A stretch of DNA of 46,144 bases from Lachnospiraceae bacterium (GCA_024680815.1 JAILBQ010000054.1:1-46144), one strand, 5' to 3'. Positions 35,046-43,167 are shown, counted from the first letter of the stretch. Notes: a model not told the origin generated them from the sequence alone. Made by a program: numbers and translations.

Positions 35046-35064
35046 TGTAACATTTTTTGTTACA
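35046..35064. promoter_or_regulatory. Palindrome in the leader, possible operator
   Basis: TGTAAC (35046-35051) and GTTACA (35059-35064) are perfect inverted arms around a 7-base AT spacer. The position immediately downstream of the promoters and upstream of the ribosome site (AAAAGGAGGG, 35073-35082) suits a repressor operator for a LacI- or GntR-type regulator. No regulator gene is adjacent. A weak RNA hairpin is the alternative. Confidence 0.45.
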
Positions 35065-35090
35065 GAACAAATAAAAGGAGGGAAACTTAC

Positions 35091-36149
35091 ATGATGAAGA
35101 AGATTATCAGTGTTATGGCGGCGGCCGCCCTTGTGACGGTCATGCTTTCCGGCTGCACGGACGCGGCTCCTGCCGCAAGCGCACCGGCGGCTCCCGCTGA
35201 AGCGGCTGCGGATGACGCGGCTCCTGCCGGCGAAGCGGCTTCCGGAACGTCCTACAAGATCGCGGTTGTTCCGAAGATGACGAACATCGCATGGTTCCAG
35301 AGAATGGAAGAGGGCGTTAACCAGTACAACGAAGAGACGGGAAGCGATATTTTCTACGGCGGCTCCGCGGAAGGTGCCGACCAGGCTTCCTATGTTGAGT
35401 CCCTGCTGGCTGAGGACTGGGATGCGATCTGCGTTGTCCCGTTTGATTCCGAGGCCATGATGCCGATTTTCGAAAAGGCAAGAGCACAGGGTATCAAGGT
35501 TATCACTCACGAAGCGGCTTCAATGGACTCCAGCGTACGTGACTATGATATCGAGGCTTTCAAGAACGCGGATTACGGCGCGAACTTCATGGAGGAGCTC
35601 GGAGCTCTTACCGGCGGCAAGGGTAAATACATCCAGTTCGTCGGCTCCCTTACCTCCGTTTCCCATATGGAATGGTGCGATGCCGCCCAGAAGCTTCAGG
35701 AAGAGAAGTTCCCGGATATGGAATGCATCGGCAGATTTGAGACCGCTGATGATACGACTTCTTCCTATGACCAGACAAAAGAGCTCTTAACAGCCAACCC
35801 GGATATCGTTGCCATCGAGGGTTCAGCCTCCACCGATATCGTCGGTGCCGCTCAGGCAGTGGAAGAAATGGGTCTTGCGGGAAAGGTCTCCATCGTGGGA
35901 ACTTCCATGACCTCCATCGCGGGACAGTATGTTGAAGACGGCACAATCGCCTCCTTCTCCGTGTGGGATCCCGCCGAAGCCGGCAAAGCCATGATCGGAC
36001 TTGCAATTGCCGCTCTTGACGGAACGGTTGAGGACGGAATGAGCCTTGGCGCTTCCGGATACGAGTCAATCACTGATGTGGACGGCGTTTTCTATGGAAA
36101 TGCCCGTGTTGACGTGACAAAGGACAACATGGCCAACTACGATTTCTAA
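35091..36149 (+). CDS. Sugar ABC transporter substrate-binding lipoprotein
   Basis: A 352-residue lipoprotein that captures a sugar outside the cell and hands it to the permeases encoded downstream. The signal peptide ends in the lipobox LSGC with acylated C22, followed by an Ala/Pro-rich linker (24-50). The mature part is a type-I periplasmic-binding fold of the ribose/AI-2 (RbsB/LsrB/RhaS) group, starting YKIAVVPKMTNIAWFQRM near residue 55. It has the VVPFDSEAMMPIF and YESITDVDG stretches of that group. ATG 35094 is an equally good start. A very strong ribosome site and the downstream hairpin fit its expected excess over the membrane parts. The sugar cannot be named. Confidence 0.9.
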   Translation: MMKKIISVMAAAALVTVMLSGCTDAAPAASAPAAPAEAAADDAAPAGEAASGTSYKIAVVPKMTNIAWFQRMEEGVNQYNEETGSDIFYGGSAEGADQASYVESLLAEDWDAICVVPFDSEAMMPIFEKARAQGIKVITHEAASMDSSVRDYDIEAFKNADYGANFMEELGALTGGKGKYIQFVGSLTSVSHMEWCDAAQKLQEEKFPDMECIGRFETADDTTSSYDQTKELLTANPDIVAIEGSASTDIVGAAQAVEEMGLAGKVSIVGTSMTSIAGQYVEDGTIASFSVWDPAEAGKAMIGLAIAALDGTVEDGMSLGASGYESITDVDGVFYGNARVDVTKDNMANYDF

Positions 36150-36175
36150 ATGATATTAATGTAAGCCATGAATTC

Positions 36176-36209
36176 AAAGACCCCATATGCTTTGTCGTAT
36201 GGGGTCTTT
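36176..36209 (+). terminator. Strong intra-operon hairpin after the binding-protein gene
   Basis: A perfect 12-base-pair inverted repeat, AAAGACCCCATA (36176-36187) and TATGGGGTCTTT (36198-36209), has a 10-base loop and a T-rich 3' arm. It lies 26 bases after the binding-protein stop and just before the ribosome site of the ATPase gene (AGGAAAGA, 36215-36222). Such hairpins act as partial terminators or 3' mRNA stabilisers, lowering expression of the transporter genes relative to the binding protein. Confidence 0.75.
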
Positions 36210-36230
36210 CTAATCAGGAAAGATAAATCT

Positions 36231-37694
36231 ATGACAAACGATATTTTTCTGAAGCTGAAGGGTATCCAGAAGTCCTTCGGCGGCGTACACGCCCTGAAGG
36301 GAGTGGATCTCGAAATAAGAAAAGGAGAAATTCACTGTCTCGCGGGGGAAAACGGCTGCGGAAAGTCTACGCTTATCAAGGCAATATCCGGGGTTCATGA
36401 AATCGACGGAGGAGAGATCGAAATCGAAGGGGAGAAGGTAGAAAAAATGCGCCCCATCGATGCGATCAACAGGGGAATTCAGGTTATATATCAGGATTTC
36501 GCGGTGTTTCCGAACCTTACCGTGGCCGAAAACATAGCCCTGAACGGCGAGGTTAAAAACAAGGCCCGGCTGGTGGACTGGAAAGAGGTTCACAGGACGG
36601 CGGAGGAAGCCATGAACCAGGTGGGTGCGAAGCTGGATCCGGATATCCAGCTGGAACGGCTTCCCGTGGCCGGAAAACAGATGGTTGCCATCTGCCGCGC
36701 CATTATAAACGATGCGAAGCTCCTGATCCTCGACGAGCCCACTACGGCATTGAACGAAAAGGAGGTGGAAAACCTCTGGAAGGTGGTTCGTTCCCTTAAG
36801 GAAAAGGGAATAGCCATCATGATTGTTAACCACAAGCTGGATGAAATCTATGAGATCGCGGACCGGCTCACGATTTTAAGAAACGGCAGCTTTGTATCCA
36901 CCGGCCTTATTTCCGAGTACGATACCGCCAGATTCACAAAGGATATGACGGGGCATGACGTAACTTCCGCAAAATACGCTCCGGAAGAGTCGGGCGAGGA
37001 GATTTTCCGGGTCGAGGGTCTTTCGCTTTCGGGGAGATTCACGGATGTATCCTTCTCCATGAACCGGGGAGACATCCTCGGCATCACCGGACTTCTGGGT
37101 TCAGGGCGCGGCGAGATCGGGGAAGCGCTCTTCGGAATAACTCCCGTGGAAAGCGGGCGTATATATCTGAACGGAAAAGAGATTCAGATAAAGAGCGTGA
37201 ACGACGCCATCAAAAATCAGATAGGCTATGTACCGGAGGACCGGCTGACCCAGGGGCTGTTTATGCAGCGTTCCATACTGGATAACGTGGTGGTGAGCTC
37301 GATCCGGAAGTATTTTCACGGGGTGAAGCTGGACGATAATCAGATGGAGGAAGCGGCTGATCACTGGATTAAGGAGCTCTCCATTGCTACGCCCTCTGCG
37401 AAACCGGCTGTGCGGAATCTTTCCGGCGGAAACGCCCAGAAGGTTGTTATCTCCAAATGGCTCAATACGGATCCCAGGCTTTTTATTTTAAACGGCCCTA
37501 CAGTGGGCGTGGATATCGGTGCGAAATCGGAAATTCACCAGATTCTCAGGGGGCTTGCGCAGAAAGGAATCGGTATAATCATCATATCGGACGATCTGCC
37601 GGAGCTTCTGACCAACTGCAACAAGATCATAATAATGCGGGACGGCCGGATCGGCGAGGTTACGGATAACACCATAGAGCGCATAGAGCTGTAG
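36231..37694 (+). CDS. Sugar ABC transporter ATPase, duplicated (RbsA/MglA type)
   Basis: A 487-residue tandem ATPase that powers sugar import. Domain 1 has Walker A GENGCGKST (39-47) and Walker B LLILDE (164-169). Its signature region is degenerate (LPVAGKQMVAI in place of LSVGxxQ). Domain 2 has the degenerate Walker A of this family (GLLGSGRGE) and an intact signature LSGGNAQKVVISKWL. ATG 36231 is chosen over an in-frame ATG at 36168, because the longer frame would be translated through the hairpin at 36176-36209 and AGGAAAGA precedes 36231. The two-domain layout places the system in the carbohydrate-uptake CUT2 class. Confidence 0.93.
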   Translation: MTNDIFLKLKGIQKSFGGVHALKGVDLEIRKGEIHCLAGENGCGKSTLIKAISGVHEIDGGEIEIEGEKVEKMRPIDAINRGIQVIYQDFAVFPNLTVAENIALNGEVKNKARLVDWKEVHRTAEEAMNQVGAKLDPDIQLERLPVAGKQMVAICRAIINDAKLLILDEPTTALNEKEVENLWKVVRSLKEKGIAIMIVNHKLDEIYEIADRLTILRNGSFVSTGLISEYDTARFTKDMTGHDVTSAKYAPEESGEEIFRVEGLSLSGRFTDVSFSMNRGDILGITGLLGSGRGEIGEALFGITPVESGRIYLNGKEIQIKSVNDAIKNQIGYVPEDRLTQGLFMQRSILDNVVVSSIRKYFHGVKLDDNQMEEAADHWIKELSIATPSAKPAVRNLSGGNAQKVVISKWLNTDPRLFILNGPTVGVDIGAKSEIHQILRGLAQKGIGIIIISDDLPELLTNCNKIIIMRDGRIGEVTDNTIERIEL

Positions 37695-37712
37695 AACCGG
37701 GTAATAACAACA

Positions 37713-37728
37713 CTCCGACACGGAGGAG
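37713..37728 (+). promoter_or_regulatory. Hairpin overlapping a ribosome-binding site
   Basis: CTCCG (37713-37717) pairs with CGGAG (37721-37725) around a 3-base loop. The downstream arm forms part of the ribosome site GGAGGAG (37722-37728) for the permease start at 37737. It could limit translation of the permease. The stem is only five pairs, so the effect may be small. Confidence 0.3.
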
Positions 37729-37736
37729 AAACATTA

Positions 37737-38744
37737 ATGAAGGAAAAGAACAAATATGCATTTCTGACCAGCACGCAGATGATTCTGGTATATGTGATCA
37801 TCGCGTTCAGTCTGGTGGTCGGGTTCCGGCAGCCGGCTTTCTTCAGTCCGGCAACGATAATAACAATATGCCGGACGGGAATTTTCACGATGTGCTTCGC
37901 GCTGTGTGAAATGGTGGTGATCCTTTCAGGGGGGATAGACGTGTCCTTCCCGGCAATAGGCTGCGTTGCCATGTATGTGCCGATGTACATTGTGAACCGG
38001 GTTTATAAAATCGATTCCGCGTTTTTCGCCTTTGCGGTGGCGATTATCATAGGCCTGCTCTTCGGTCTGCTGAACGGTTTTCTGGTAAGCGTCCTGGAGC
38101 TGCCGCCCCTTATAGCCACTCTGGCCACAAGCTCGGTCGCTTCCGGCGGGGTTGTAACCCTCCTCGGAACGAGGGAGTTTACAAACCTGCCCTCCAGTCT
38201 TCAGGCAATTTACAATACGAATCTTATCACCTATACGGCTCCGGACTCCGGGTTCACCTATCCCTTAAACGTCCTGATTCTGGTACCCGTTGTTGCCGCT
38301 CTACTGGTTTCCTGGGTGCTTCGCAAGACCATGCTGGGCCGGGGACTCTATGCCATCGGCGGAGACAAAAACGCTGCCAGGGTCGCGGGCTTTAATGTGC
38401 GTAAGCTCCAGTTTATCGCCTACGTTTTTTCCGGGGTGTTTACCGGCATAGCGGCGATGATATACAATATTCTGATGCATTCCGCCACGACCTCGGCGCT
38501 TATGGGTGACGAGATGATTACGATTGCCGCCTGCGTCATCGGCGGGGTTCGTATCACCGGAGGACACGGCACAGTCTTGGGAACCTTCCTCGGCGTGCTT
38601 CTTATCACACTTGTTCAGAACAACCTCAATATGCTGGGAATTCCCACCTCCTGGCAGAGATTTGTGGTGGGTATTGTCATTCTGCTGGGTACAATCCTGA
38701 CCTCCTGGCAGGCAAAGCGTTCAATGAACGCCGGACGGGCGTAA
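37737..38744 (+). CDS. Sugar ABC transporter permease (RbsC/LsrC type)
   Basis: A 335-residue inner-membrane permease of the CUT2 family with about nine to ten membrane segments. GGIDVSFPAIGC near residue 65, the EAA-like region GLYAIGGDKNAARVAGFNV near 200-220 and GGVRITGGHGTVLGTFLG near 260-280 are the family landmarks and include the ATPase contact loop. It pairs with the permease encoded next as a heterodimer. The start follows GGAGGAG. Confidence 0.92.
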   Translation: MKEKNKYAFLTSTQMILVYVIIAFSLVVGFRQPAFFSPATIITICRTGIFTMCFALCEMVVILSGGIDVSFPAIGCVAMYVPMYIVNRVYKIDSAFFAFAVAIIIGLLFGLLNGFLVSVLELPPLIATLATSSVASGGVVTLLGTREFTNLPSSLQAIYNTNLITYTAPDSGFTYPLNVLILVPVVAALLVSWVLRKTMLGRGLYAIGGDKNAARVAGFNVRKLQFIAYVFSGVFTGIAAMIYNILMHSATTSALMGDEMITIAACVIGGVRITGGHGTVLGTFLGVLLITLVQNNLNMLGIPTSWQRFVVGIVILLGTILTSWQAKRSMNAGRA

Positions 38745-38757
38745 GGAGGAGGGGCGG

Positions 38758-39741
38758 ATGAATAATACGACAAAAACATCAAAACAGAGAGATGACCATA
38801 TCGTGGTGCTGTTCGGCATGATGATCTTTGTGCTGGTGCTTATGGCCATCCTTAAGGGAAAAACCTATTTTACAATGGCGAATCTGCGCTCCATGATTTT
38901 CCAGTTCCCGGAATACGGGGTTCTGTCCTTCGGTATGATGGCCTGTATGATTGCCGGGGGCATCGACCTTTCTCTTGTGGGTATCATGAATCTTTCCGGG
39001 GTAACGGCAGCTCTGATGATCAAAGCCGGGCTGCCGATTCCGCTGGCAATCCTTGCGGCGCTGGCGGTGGGAACGGCCTGCGGGGCCTTTAACGGCTTCA
39101 TTATCGGGTCTCTTGATATTCCGGCCATGCTGGTGACCCTCTGCGGCCTGGAGGTATATTCGGGGCTGGTGCTTGCAATCACCGGCGGACCGGCAGTCAA
39201 CAACATGACGGATGCGTTTAAGAATATCGCAAACGGCTTTGTGGGGCCGGTTCCGGGGGTTCTGTTCATCTTCATTGCCGTGGCCCTGCTTGTGGCCTTT
39301 GTGATGAAGTACACAATATTCGGACACAATATTTATTTTCTGGGTTCCAATAAAAAGGCGGCGCGCTATTCCGGGATCGACACCCTGAAGACCATTGTGA
39401 TGACACACGCGTTTTCCGGGCTGCTCGGCGCAATTTCCGGGGTGATCATCACCTCCCATTTAAATTCCGCCAAGTCCTCCAACGGTTCCACCTACACGCT
39501 GCTCTCCCTTCTTATTGTGGTTCTGGGCGGCGTGAATCCCGACGGCGGCAAGGGCAAGGTAATCGGCGTAACGCTTTCCATCGTTCTGCTGCAGCTGATC
39601 GCCAACGCCTTTACGATAATGCGCGCACCGGACACCCTGAAAACCTTTACCAACGGCTGCCTTCTGGTGGTGGCCCTGATCCTGGACGTTGTGCTGGAGA
39701 AGCGCGCCCTTAAGCGTGCCTCCAGGACGATTCCGTCCTGA
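38758..39741 (+). CDS. Sugar ABC transporter permease (second subunit)
   Basis: A 327-residue CUT2 permease, homologous to the preceding one. GGIDLSLVGIMNL near residue 63, the NIYFLGSNKKAARYSGID contact loop near 200-215, and LGGVNPDGGKGKVIGV near 255-270 are visible, with about nine membrane segments. The ATG follows GGAGGAGGGG. Two distinct permeases, as in LsrC/LsrD, support a heterodimeric channel. Confidence 0.92.
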   Translation: MNNTTKTSKQRDDHIVVLFGMMIFVLVLMAILKGKTYFTMANLRSMIFQFPEYGVLSFGMMACMIAGGIDLSLVGIMNLSGVTAALMIKAGLPIPLAILAALAVGTACGAFNGFIIGSLDIPAMLVTLCGLEVYSGLVLAITGGPAVNNMTDAFKNIANGFVGPVPGVLFIFIAVALLVAFVMKYTIFGHNIYFLGSNKKAARYSGIDTLKTIVMTHAFSGLLGAISGVIITSHLNSAKSSNGSTYTLLSLLIVVLGGVNPDGGKGKVIGVTLSIVLLQLIANAFTIMRAPDTLKTFTNGCLLVVALILDVVLEKRALKRASRTIPS

Positions 39742-39774
39742 GCATTATTTTTACAGTGCCGCCGTGAGCGGTAC
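39724..39774 (+). repeat. Two short hairpins between transporter and kinase genes
   Basis: The first inverted repeat, AGGACG (39724-39729) and CGTCCT (39734-39739), spans the end of the permease gene and is followed within a few bases by ATTATTTTTA. It could be a weak terminator. The second, GTGCCGC (39756-39762) and GCGGTAC (39768-39774), has one G-U pair. Together they may partly separate expression of the kinase genes from the transporter. Confidence 0.35.
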
Positions 39775-39786
39775 GGAAAGGAAGCT

Positions 39787-40779
39787 ATGAAAAAGATTAT
39801 CAATGTTCCAGAAAACTATACCGACGATATGCTTCGCGGAATTTACGCGGCCCATCCCGACATGGTCAAATATGTGGAGGATGATCTGCGCTGCTATTGC
39901 ACGGCGAAGAAAAAGGACGGCAAGGTCGCGATCATAACCGGCGGCGGAACCGGCCATCTTCCGCTGTTTTTAGGTTATGTAGGAGAAAATCTCCTGGACG
40001 GCTGCGGAGTCGGCGGCGTGTTCCAGTCTCCTTCGGCGGAGCAGATATACAATGTCAGCAAGGAGGTTGAAGCAGGTGCCGGAATCCTCTACCTCTACGG
40101 AAACTATTCCGGGGATATCATGAATTTCGATATGGCCGCGGAAATGCTGGAAATGGACGACATTAAAACAAAGAGCATAGTCGGAGCGGACGATGTGCTT
40201 TCAAACAGCAATCCAGATGCGCGCCGGGGTGTGGCGGGAATATTCTTCATGTACAAATGCGCCGGAGCGAAGGCGGCCGAGATGGGCAGCCTGGACGAAG
40301 TGCTTGCCGCGGCGCAGGAGGCAAAGGACAACACCAGGACAGTGGGCTTTGCCCTGACGCCCTGCGTGATTCCCGAGCTGGGGAAGAGCAACTTCACCCT
40401 CGGGGATGACGAAATGGCCTTCGGCATGGGTATCCACGGAGAACCCGGCGTCTGGAACGGACCGATCAAGACGGCGGATGAGCTTGCCTCTGAGTCCATG
40501 GACGAGATTCTTAAGGATATGCCTGTAGCAGAGGGCGAGGAGGTCTGTGTTTTAATTAACGGCCTCGGCGCCACGAGCCTTGAGGAGCTCTATATCCTTT
40601 CGGGCAGCGTACGGAAAATCCTGGATGATAAGAAAATTAAGGTGTACCGCACCTTTGTAGGCGAATGCGCAACCAGCATGGAAATGGCCGGGGCGTCGGT
40701 TTCGATCCTTAAGGTGACCGGCGATAAGATGAAGAAATGGATTGATATGCCGGTTAATACGCCTTTTATTAAGCTGTAG
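39787..40779 (+). CDS. dhaK: DhaK-type ketose kinase subunit
   Basis: A 330-residue homologue of the substrate-binding subunit of dihydroxyacetone kinase. The residues known from E. coli DhaK are all in place: H57 in GGGTGHLP and D110 in GNYSGD (general acid/base), and H217 in GIHGEPG, which holds the substrate as a hemiaminal. This indicates an active enzyme acting on a ketone sugar with a terminal hydroxyketone. With a CUT2 transporter beside it and no glycerol genes, the substrate is more likely a C4-C5 ketose (as in erythrulose kinases of this family) than dihydroxyacetone. The substrate is inferred, the fold is not. Confidence 0.9.
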   Translation: MKKIINVPENYTDDMLRGIYAAHPDMVKYVEDDLRCYCTAKKKDGKVAIITGGGTGHLPLFLGYVGENLLDGCGVGGVFQSPSAEQIYNVSKEVEAGAGILYLYGNYSGDIMNFDMAAEMLEMDDIKTKSIVGADDVLSNSNPDARRGVAGIFFMYKCAGAKAAEMGSLDEVLAAAQEAKDNTRTVGFALTPCVIPELGKSNFTLGDDEMAFGMGIHGEPGVWNGPIKTADELASESMDEILKDMPVAEGEEVCVLINGLGATSLEELYILSGSVRKILDDKKIKVYRTFVGECATSMEMAGASVSILKVTGDKMKKWIDMPVNTPFIKL

Positions 40780-40793
40780 AAGGAAGGATGATC

Positions 40794-41432
40794 ATGGATA
40801 AAATAACTTATGAGGAGCTTCCGGAATTATTTGAATCGGTAGCGGCGATTTTTGCGGAAAAGAAGGACGAGCTCTGCGATATGGATGCCCACATGGGAGA
40901 CGGCGACCTGGGGCTTACGATGAATAAAGGATTTGGCGCTCTTCCGGGGCTCATAAAGGAAAACGGCGTCGAGGGTGATATCGGAAAGACGCTTATGAAG
41001 TCCGGGATGAAAATGGCCTCGCTCGTACCGTCTACCATGGGAACACTGATGTCCAGCGGATTGATGGGTGCCGGAAAGGCCATGGGAAGCGTTCCGGAGC
41101 TGGGAGCGAAGGAACTGTCGGTATTTTTCCGCGGCTTTGCGGACGGCGTGGCAAACCGTGGAAAAAACAAGCCCGGCGAGCGCACGATAACCGACGCCCT
41201 GGAGCCGGCAGCCCTCTCGGCGGAAGAAGCTTTTGCCGGCGGCGGAGATCTGAAGGCCGTCATTGACGGGGCTCTTTCCGGTGTGGAAAAGGGAGTGGAG
41301 GCAACAAAGGATATGCTGCCGGTCAAGGGTAAGGCGGCTGTTTTTGCCGACCGGGCAAAAGGAGTACCGGATCAGGGCGCGGTTGCCGCGAAATATCTGA
41401 TTCAGGGAATGCATAATTATATTTCTGAATAA
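40794..41432 (+). CDS. dhaL: DhaL-type kinase subunit (nucleotide domain)
   Basis: A 212-residue all-helical subunit that binds the nucleotide and phosphorylates the substrate held by DhaK. The metal-binding aspartates D31, D36 and D38 in DAHMGDGDLG are intact. STMGTLMSSGLMGAG and the PGERTITDALEPA stretch are also conserved. ATG 40794, six bases after AGGAAGG (40781-40787), is preferred over ATG 40788, which abuts that site. No DhaM phosphotransfer subunit is encoded nearby, so the pair either uses ATP directly or depends on a DhaM encoded elsewhere. Confidence 0.9.
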   Translation: MDKITYEELPELFESVAAIFAEKKDELCDMDAHMGDGDLGLTMNKGFGALPGLIKENGVEGDIGKTLMKSGMKMASLVPSTMGTLMSSGLMGAGKAMGSVPELGAKELSVFFRGFADGVANRGKNKPGERTITDALEPAALSAEEAFAGGGDLKAVIDGALSGVEKGVEATKDMLPVKGKAAVFADRAKGVPDQGAVAAKYLIQGMHNYISE

Positions 41433-41452
41433 ATGCAAGGAGGTTACGAAAA

Positions 41453-42094
41453 ATGAAGATTTATGATGTGAGCGATCCGCTGTTTGCGGAATACGGACAG
41501 GTTCTTAAAGGGCTGGACGAATTTATCCCGCCGATTCTTGAGGCGCTTGAAAAGAGCACGCCCCTGCCTGAGGCAACAGGTTATGTGCCGTCGGAGCCGG
41601 CATTGCAGAACCTGGATGCCACAAAGAAGCTCGCCCCCAATCTCTTCGGAGATGTTCCGACCCAGTTCGGATGGTGCAACGGCCATAATACAAAGCTGAA
41701 CTGCTTTGAGTATCACAGAAACAGCGAATTCAGCGTCGGAACGGAGGACTATATCCTTCTTCTGGCCAGACAGCAGGATCTTAAGGACGGACATATCGAT
41801 TCCTCCAAAACAGTGGCGTTTAAGGTGCCTAAGGGTACTCTGGTGGAAATCTACGGAACCAGCCTTCACTATGCGCCCTGCCATGCCGACCCGGCAAAAG
41901 GCTTTAAGGTAATGATAGCTCTGCCTGAGGGAACCAATACGGGAGCGCTTAAAACCAACGGCTCCTGCCCCGAGGACAGATTCATGACCTCCTCCAATAA
42001 GTGGCTCATTGCTCATGCGGACGCACCCGAGGCAAAGGACGGGGCGTTCGTGGGAATAGACGGCGACAATATAGATATTGCGCCCTTCCTTTAA
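41453..42094 (+). CDS. DUF4867 family protein
   Basis: A 213-residue protein that I recognise as the DUF4867 family, with no established function. The middle part (GWCNGHN, then FEYHRNSEFSVG) and a later SLHYAPCHAD stretch are histidine- and glutamate-rich and look like a cupin-type metal or sugar site. This is consistent with an isomerase, epimerase or lyase. It has a strong ribosome site (AAGGAGG) and follows DhaL by 20 bases, so it is probably part of the same pathway. A role just before the kinase, for instance aldose-ketose isomerisation, is a guess. Confidence 0.75.
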   Translation: MKIYDVSDPLFAEYGQVLKGLDEFIPPILEALEKSTPLPEATGYVPSEPALQNLDATKKLAPNLFGDVPTQFGWCNGHNTKLNCFEYHRNSEFSVGTEDYILLLARQQDLKDGHIDSSKTVAFKVPKGTLVEIYGTSLHYAPCHADPAKGFKVMIALPEGTNTGALKTNGSCPEDRFMTSSNKWLIAHADAPEAKDGAFVGIDGDNIDIAPFL

Positions 42095-42107
42095 GAAGCG
42101 GTTAGTC

Positions 42108-42737
42108 ATGCTCTGTCCCGGCAGACTCTGTAACCTGATAGTAATAAAGCGCACTCCTCAGGGGGTTTATCTTGCGGAGTCGGGAGAAGCAAAGGAAAAA
42201 GTGCTTCTTCCGGCGAAGCAGATTCCGGAGGGAGCGGGAATCGGTGCTGAACTGGAGAACGTTTTTCTTTACCGCGATTCTTCGGACAGGCTGATAGCGA
42301 CCCTGAAAAAACCTTTTCTCACGGTGGGTCATTACGGCAGGCTTCTGGTTCGGGAAGAAACGGAAATCGGCTATTTTCTTGATATGGGACTGGAGAGGGA
42401 TCTCCTGATGCCCTTCAGGGAGGCCGCAAAGCACCCGAAGCCTGAGGTGGGGGACTATGTGCTGGTTCAGATGTATGTGGATAAGAGCGACCGGCTTGCG
42501 GCGACCATGCGAATCCCGGAGGAAAAGAGGAAACCGGCAGAGCTGGAGGCGGATGGTTCCGCGATTTTAAGACGGCTTGGGGAAGCAGGCGGAGAGCTGG
42601 GATTGGGTGACGCCTCTCCCGGTGAGGCGATATATAATGAATTCCATATCAGCAAAGCCTGTTTTAAACGTGCGGTCGGGCATCTGTATAAAGAAGGGAA
42701 GGTCAGGCCTGAAAAAACAAGGATTCTGTTGATGTAA
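42108..42737 (+). CDS. CvfB-like S1-domain RNA-binding protein
   Basis: A 209-residue protein with tandem S1-like beta-barrels in residues 1-140 (the first begins NLIVIKRTPQGVYLAE). A C-terminal winged helix carries the family's ISKACFKRAVGHLYKEGKV signature. CvfB in Staphylococcus affects virulence gene expression and binds RNA. This protein is shorter than the usual 280-300 residues, so one S1 repeat is probably missing. ATG 42108 is preferred; TTG 42078 would overlap the previous gene. It lies 13 bases after the DUF4867 gene, with no sign of a functional link. Confidence 0.8.
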   Translation: MLCPGRLCNLIVIKRTPQGVYLAESGEAKEKVLLPAKQIPEGAGIGAELENVFLYRDSSDRLIATLKKPFLTVGHYGRLLVREETEIGYFLDMGLERDLLMPFREAAKHPKPEVGDYVLVQMYVDKSDRLAATMRIPEEKRKPAELEADGSAILRRLGEAGGELGLGDASPGEAIYNEFHISKACFKRAVGHLYKEGKVRPEKTRILLM

Positions 42738-42809
42738 AGCAAAAGACGCCTTTGTGCAATTTCTACAAAAACGATATGCCATTTTTGGTATTTTTGTCCA
42801 AAATAAGGC

Positions 42810-42839
42810 TTGATATCTGAACCCTCTCAGGGTTATAAT
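42810..42839 (+). promoter_or_regulatory. Promoter with a perfect palindrome in the spacer
   Basis: TTGATA (42810-42815) and TATAAT (42834-42839) are 18 bases apart. Between them is a perfect palindrome: AACCCT (42820-42825), CTC, then AGGGTT (42829-42834), whose last base is the first base of the -10 box. A protein bound there would block RNA polymerase, so this looks like an operator. A short leader hairpin, CGGGA (42873-42877) and TCCCG (42889-42893), precedes the ribosome site. Confidence 0.65.
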
Positions 42840-42906
42840 CCTCCTGAAAAGAGAAAAAAGAGAAGAAACGATCGGGAAGGAGAGAAGATCCCGGAAAGGA
42901 GTAAAA

Positions 42907-43140
42907 ATGAAGGTAGAAAACATTAAAAACATCGACAGGTTCTTTGAGGTGGTTGACAGCTGCGAAGGAAAGGTGGAGCTGGTAACGGGCGAGGGAGACA
43001 GACTTAATTTAAAGAGTAAGCTTTCCCAGTATGTTTCCATGGCGAACATTTTTTCCGACGGCACAATTAAGGAGCTGGAGCTTGTGGCCTATGAGCCCAA
43101 TGACATCAATAAGCTCGTAAACTTTATGATGAACCAGTAA
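42907..43140 (+). CDS. Conserved small acidic protein of unknown function
   Basis: A 77-residue soluble protein with no recognised domain. It alternates a helix (KNIDRFFEVVDSC), a short beta hairpin (VELVTGEGDRLNL), a helix (KSKLSQYVSMANIF), a strand (KELELVAYEP) and a final helix (DINKLVNFMMNQ), giving an alpha/beta pattern. It has its own promoter with an operator-like palindrome, a strong ribosome site (AAAGGAG, 42895-42901) and a terminator, so it is a single-gene unit. The composition resembles small proteins conserved across Lachnospiraceae, but I cannot assign a role. Confidence 0.75.
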   Translation: MKVENIKNIDRFFEVVDSCEGKVELVTGEGDRLNLKSKLSQYVSMANIFSDGTIKELELVAYEPNDINKLVNFMMNQ

Positions 43141-43167
43141 GAATAAATCTGAAAAAAGAGCAGACGA

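Noticed and set aside
35091..36149. Assignment of the binding protein and its transporter to AI-2 uptake (Lsr system).
   Set aside because: The binding protein resembles LsrB in general layout, but no LsrK, LsrF or LsrG is nearby and the kinase is of DhaK type.
42766..42796. AT-rich inverted repeat after the CvfB-like gene, possible terminator.
   Set aside because: The stem has only five core pairs (one G-U) and a four-base bulge. I could not support it.
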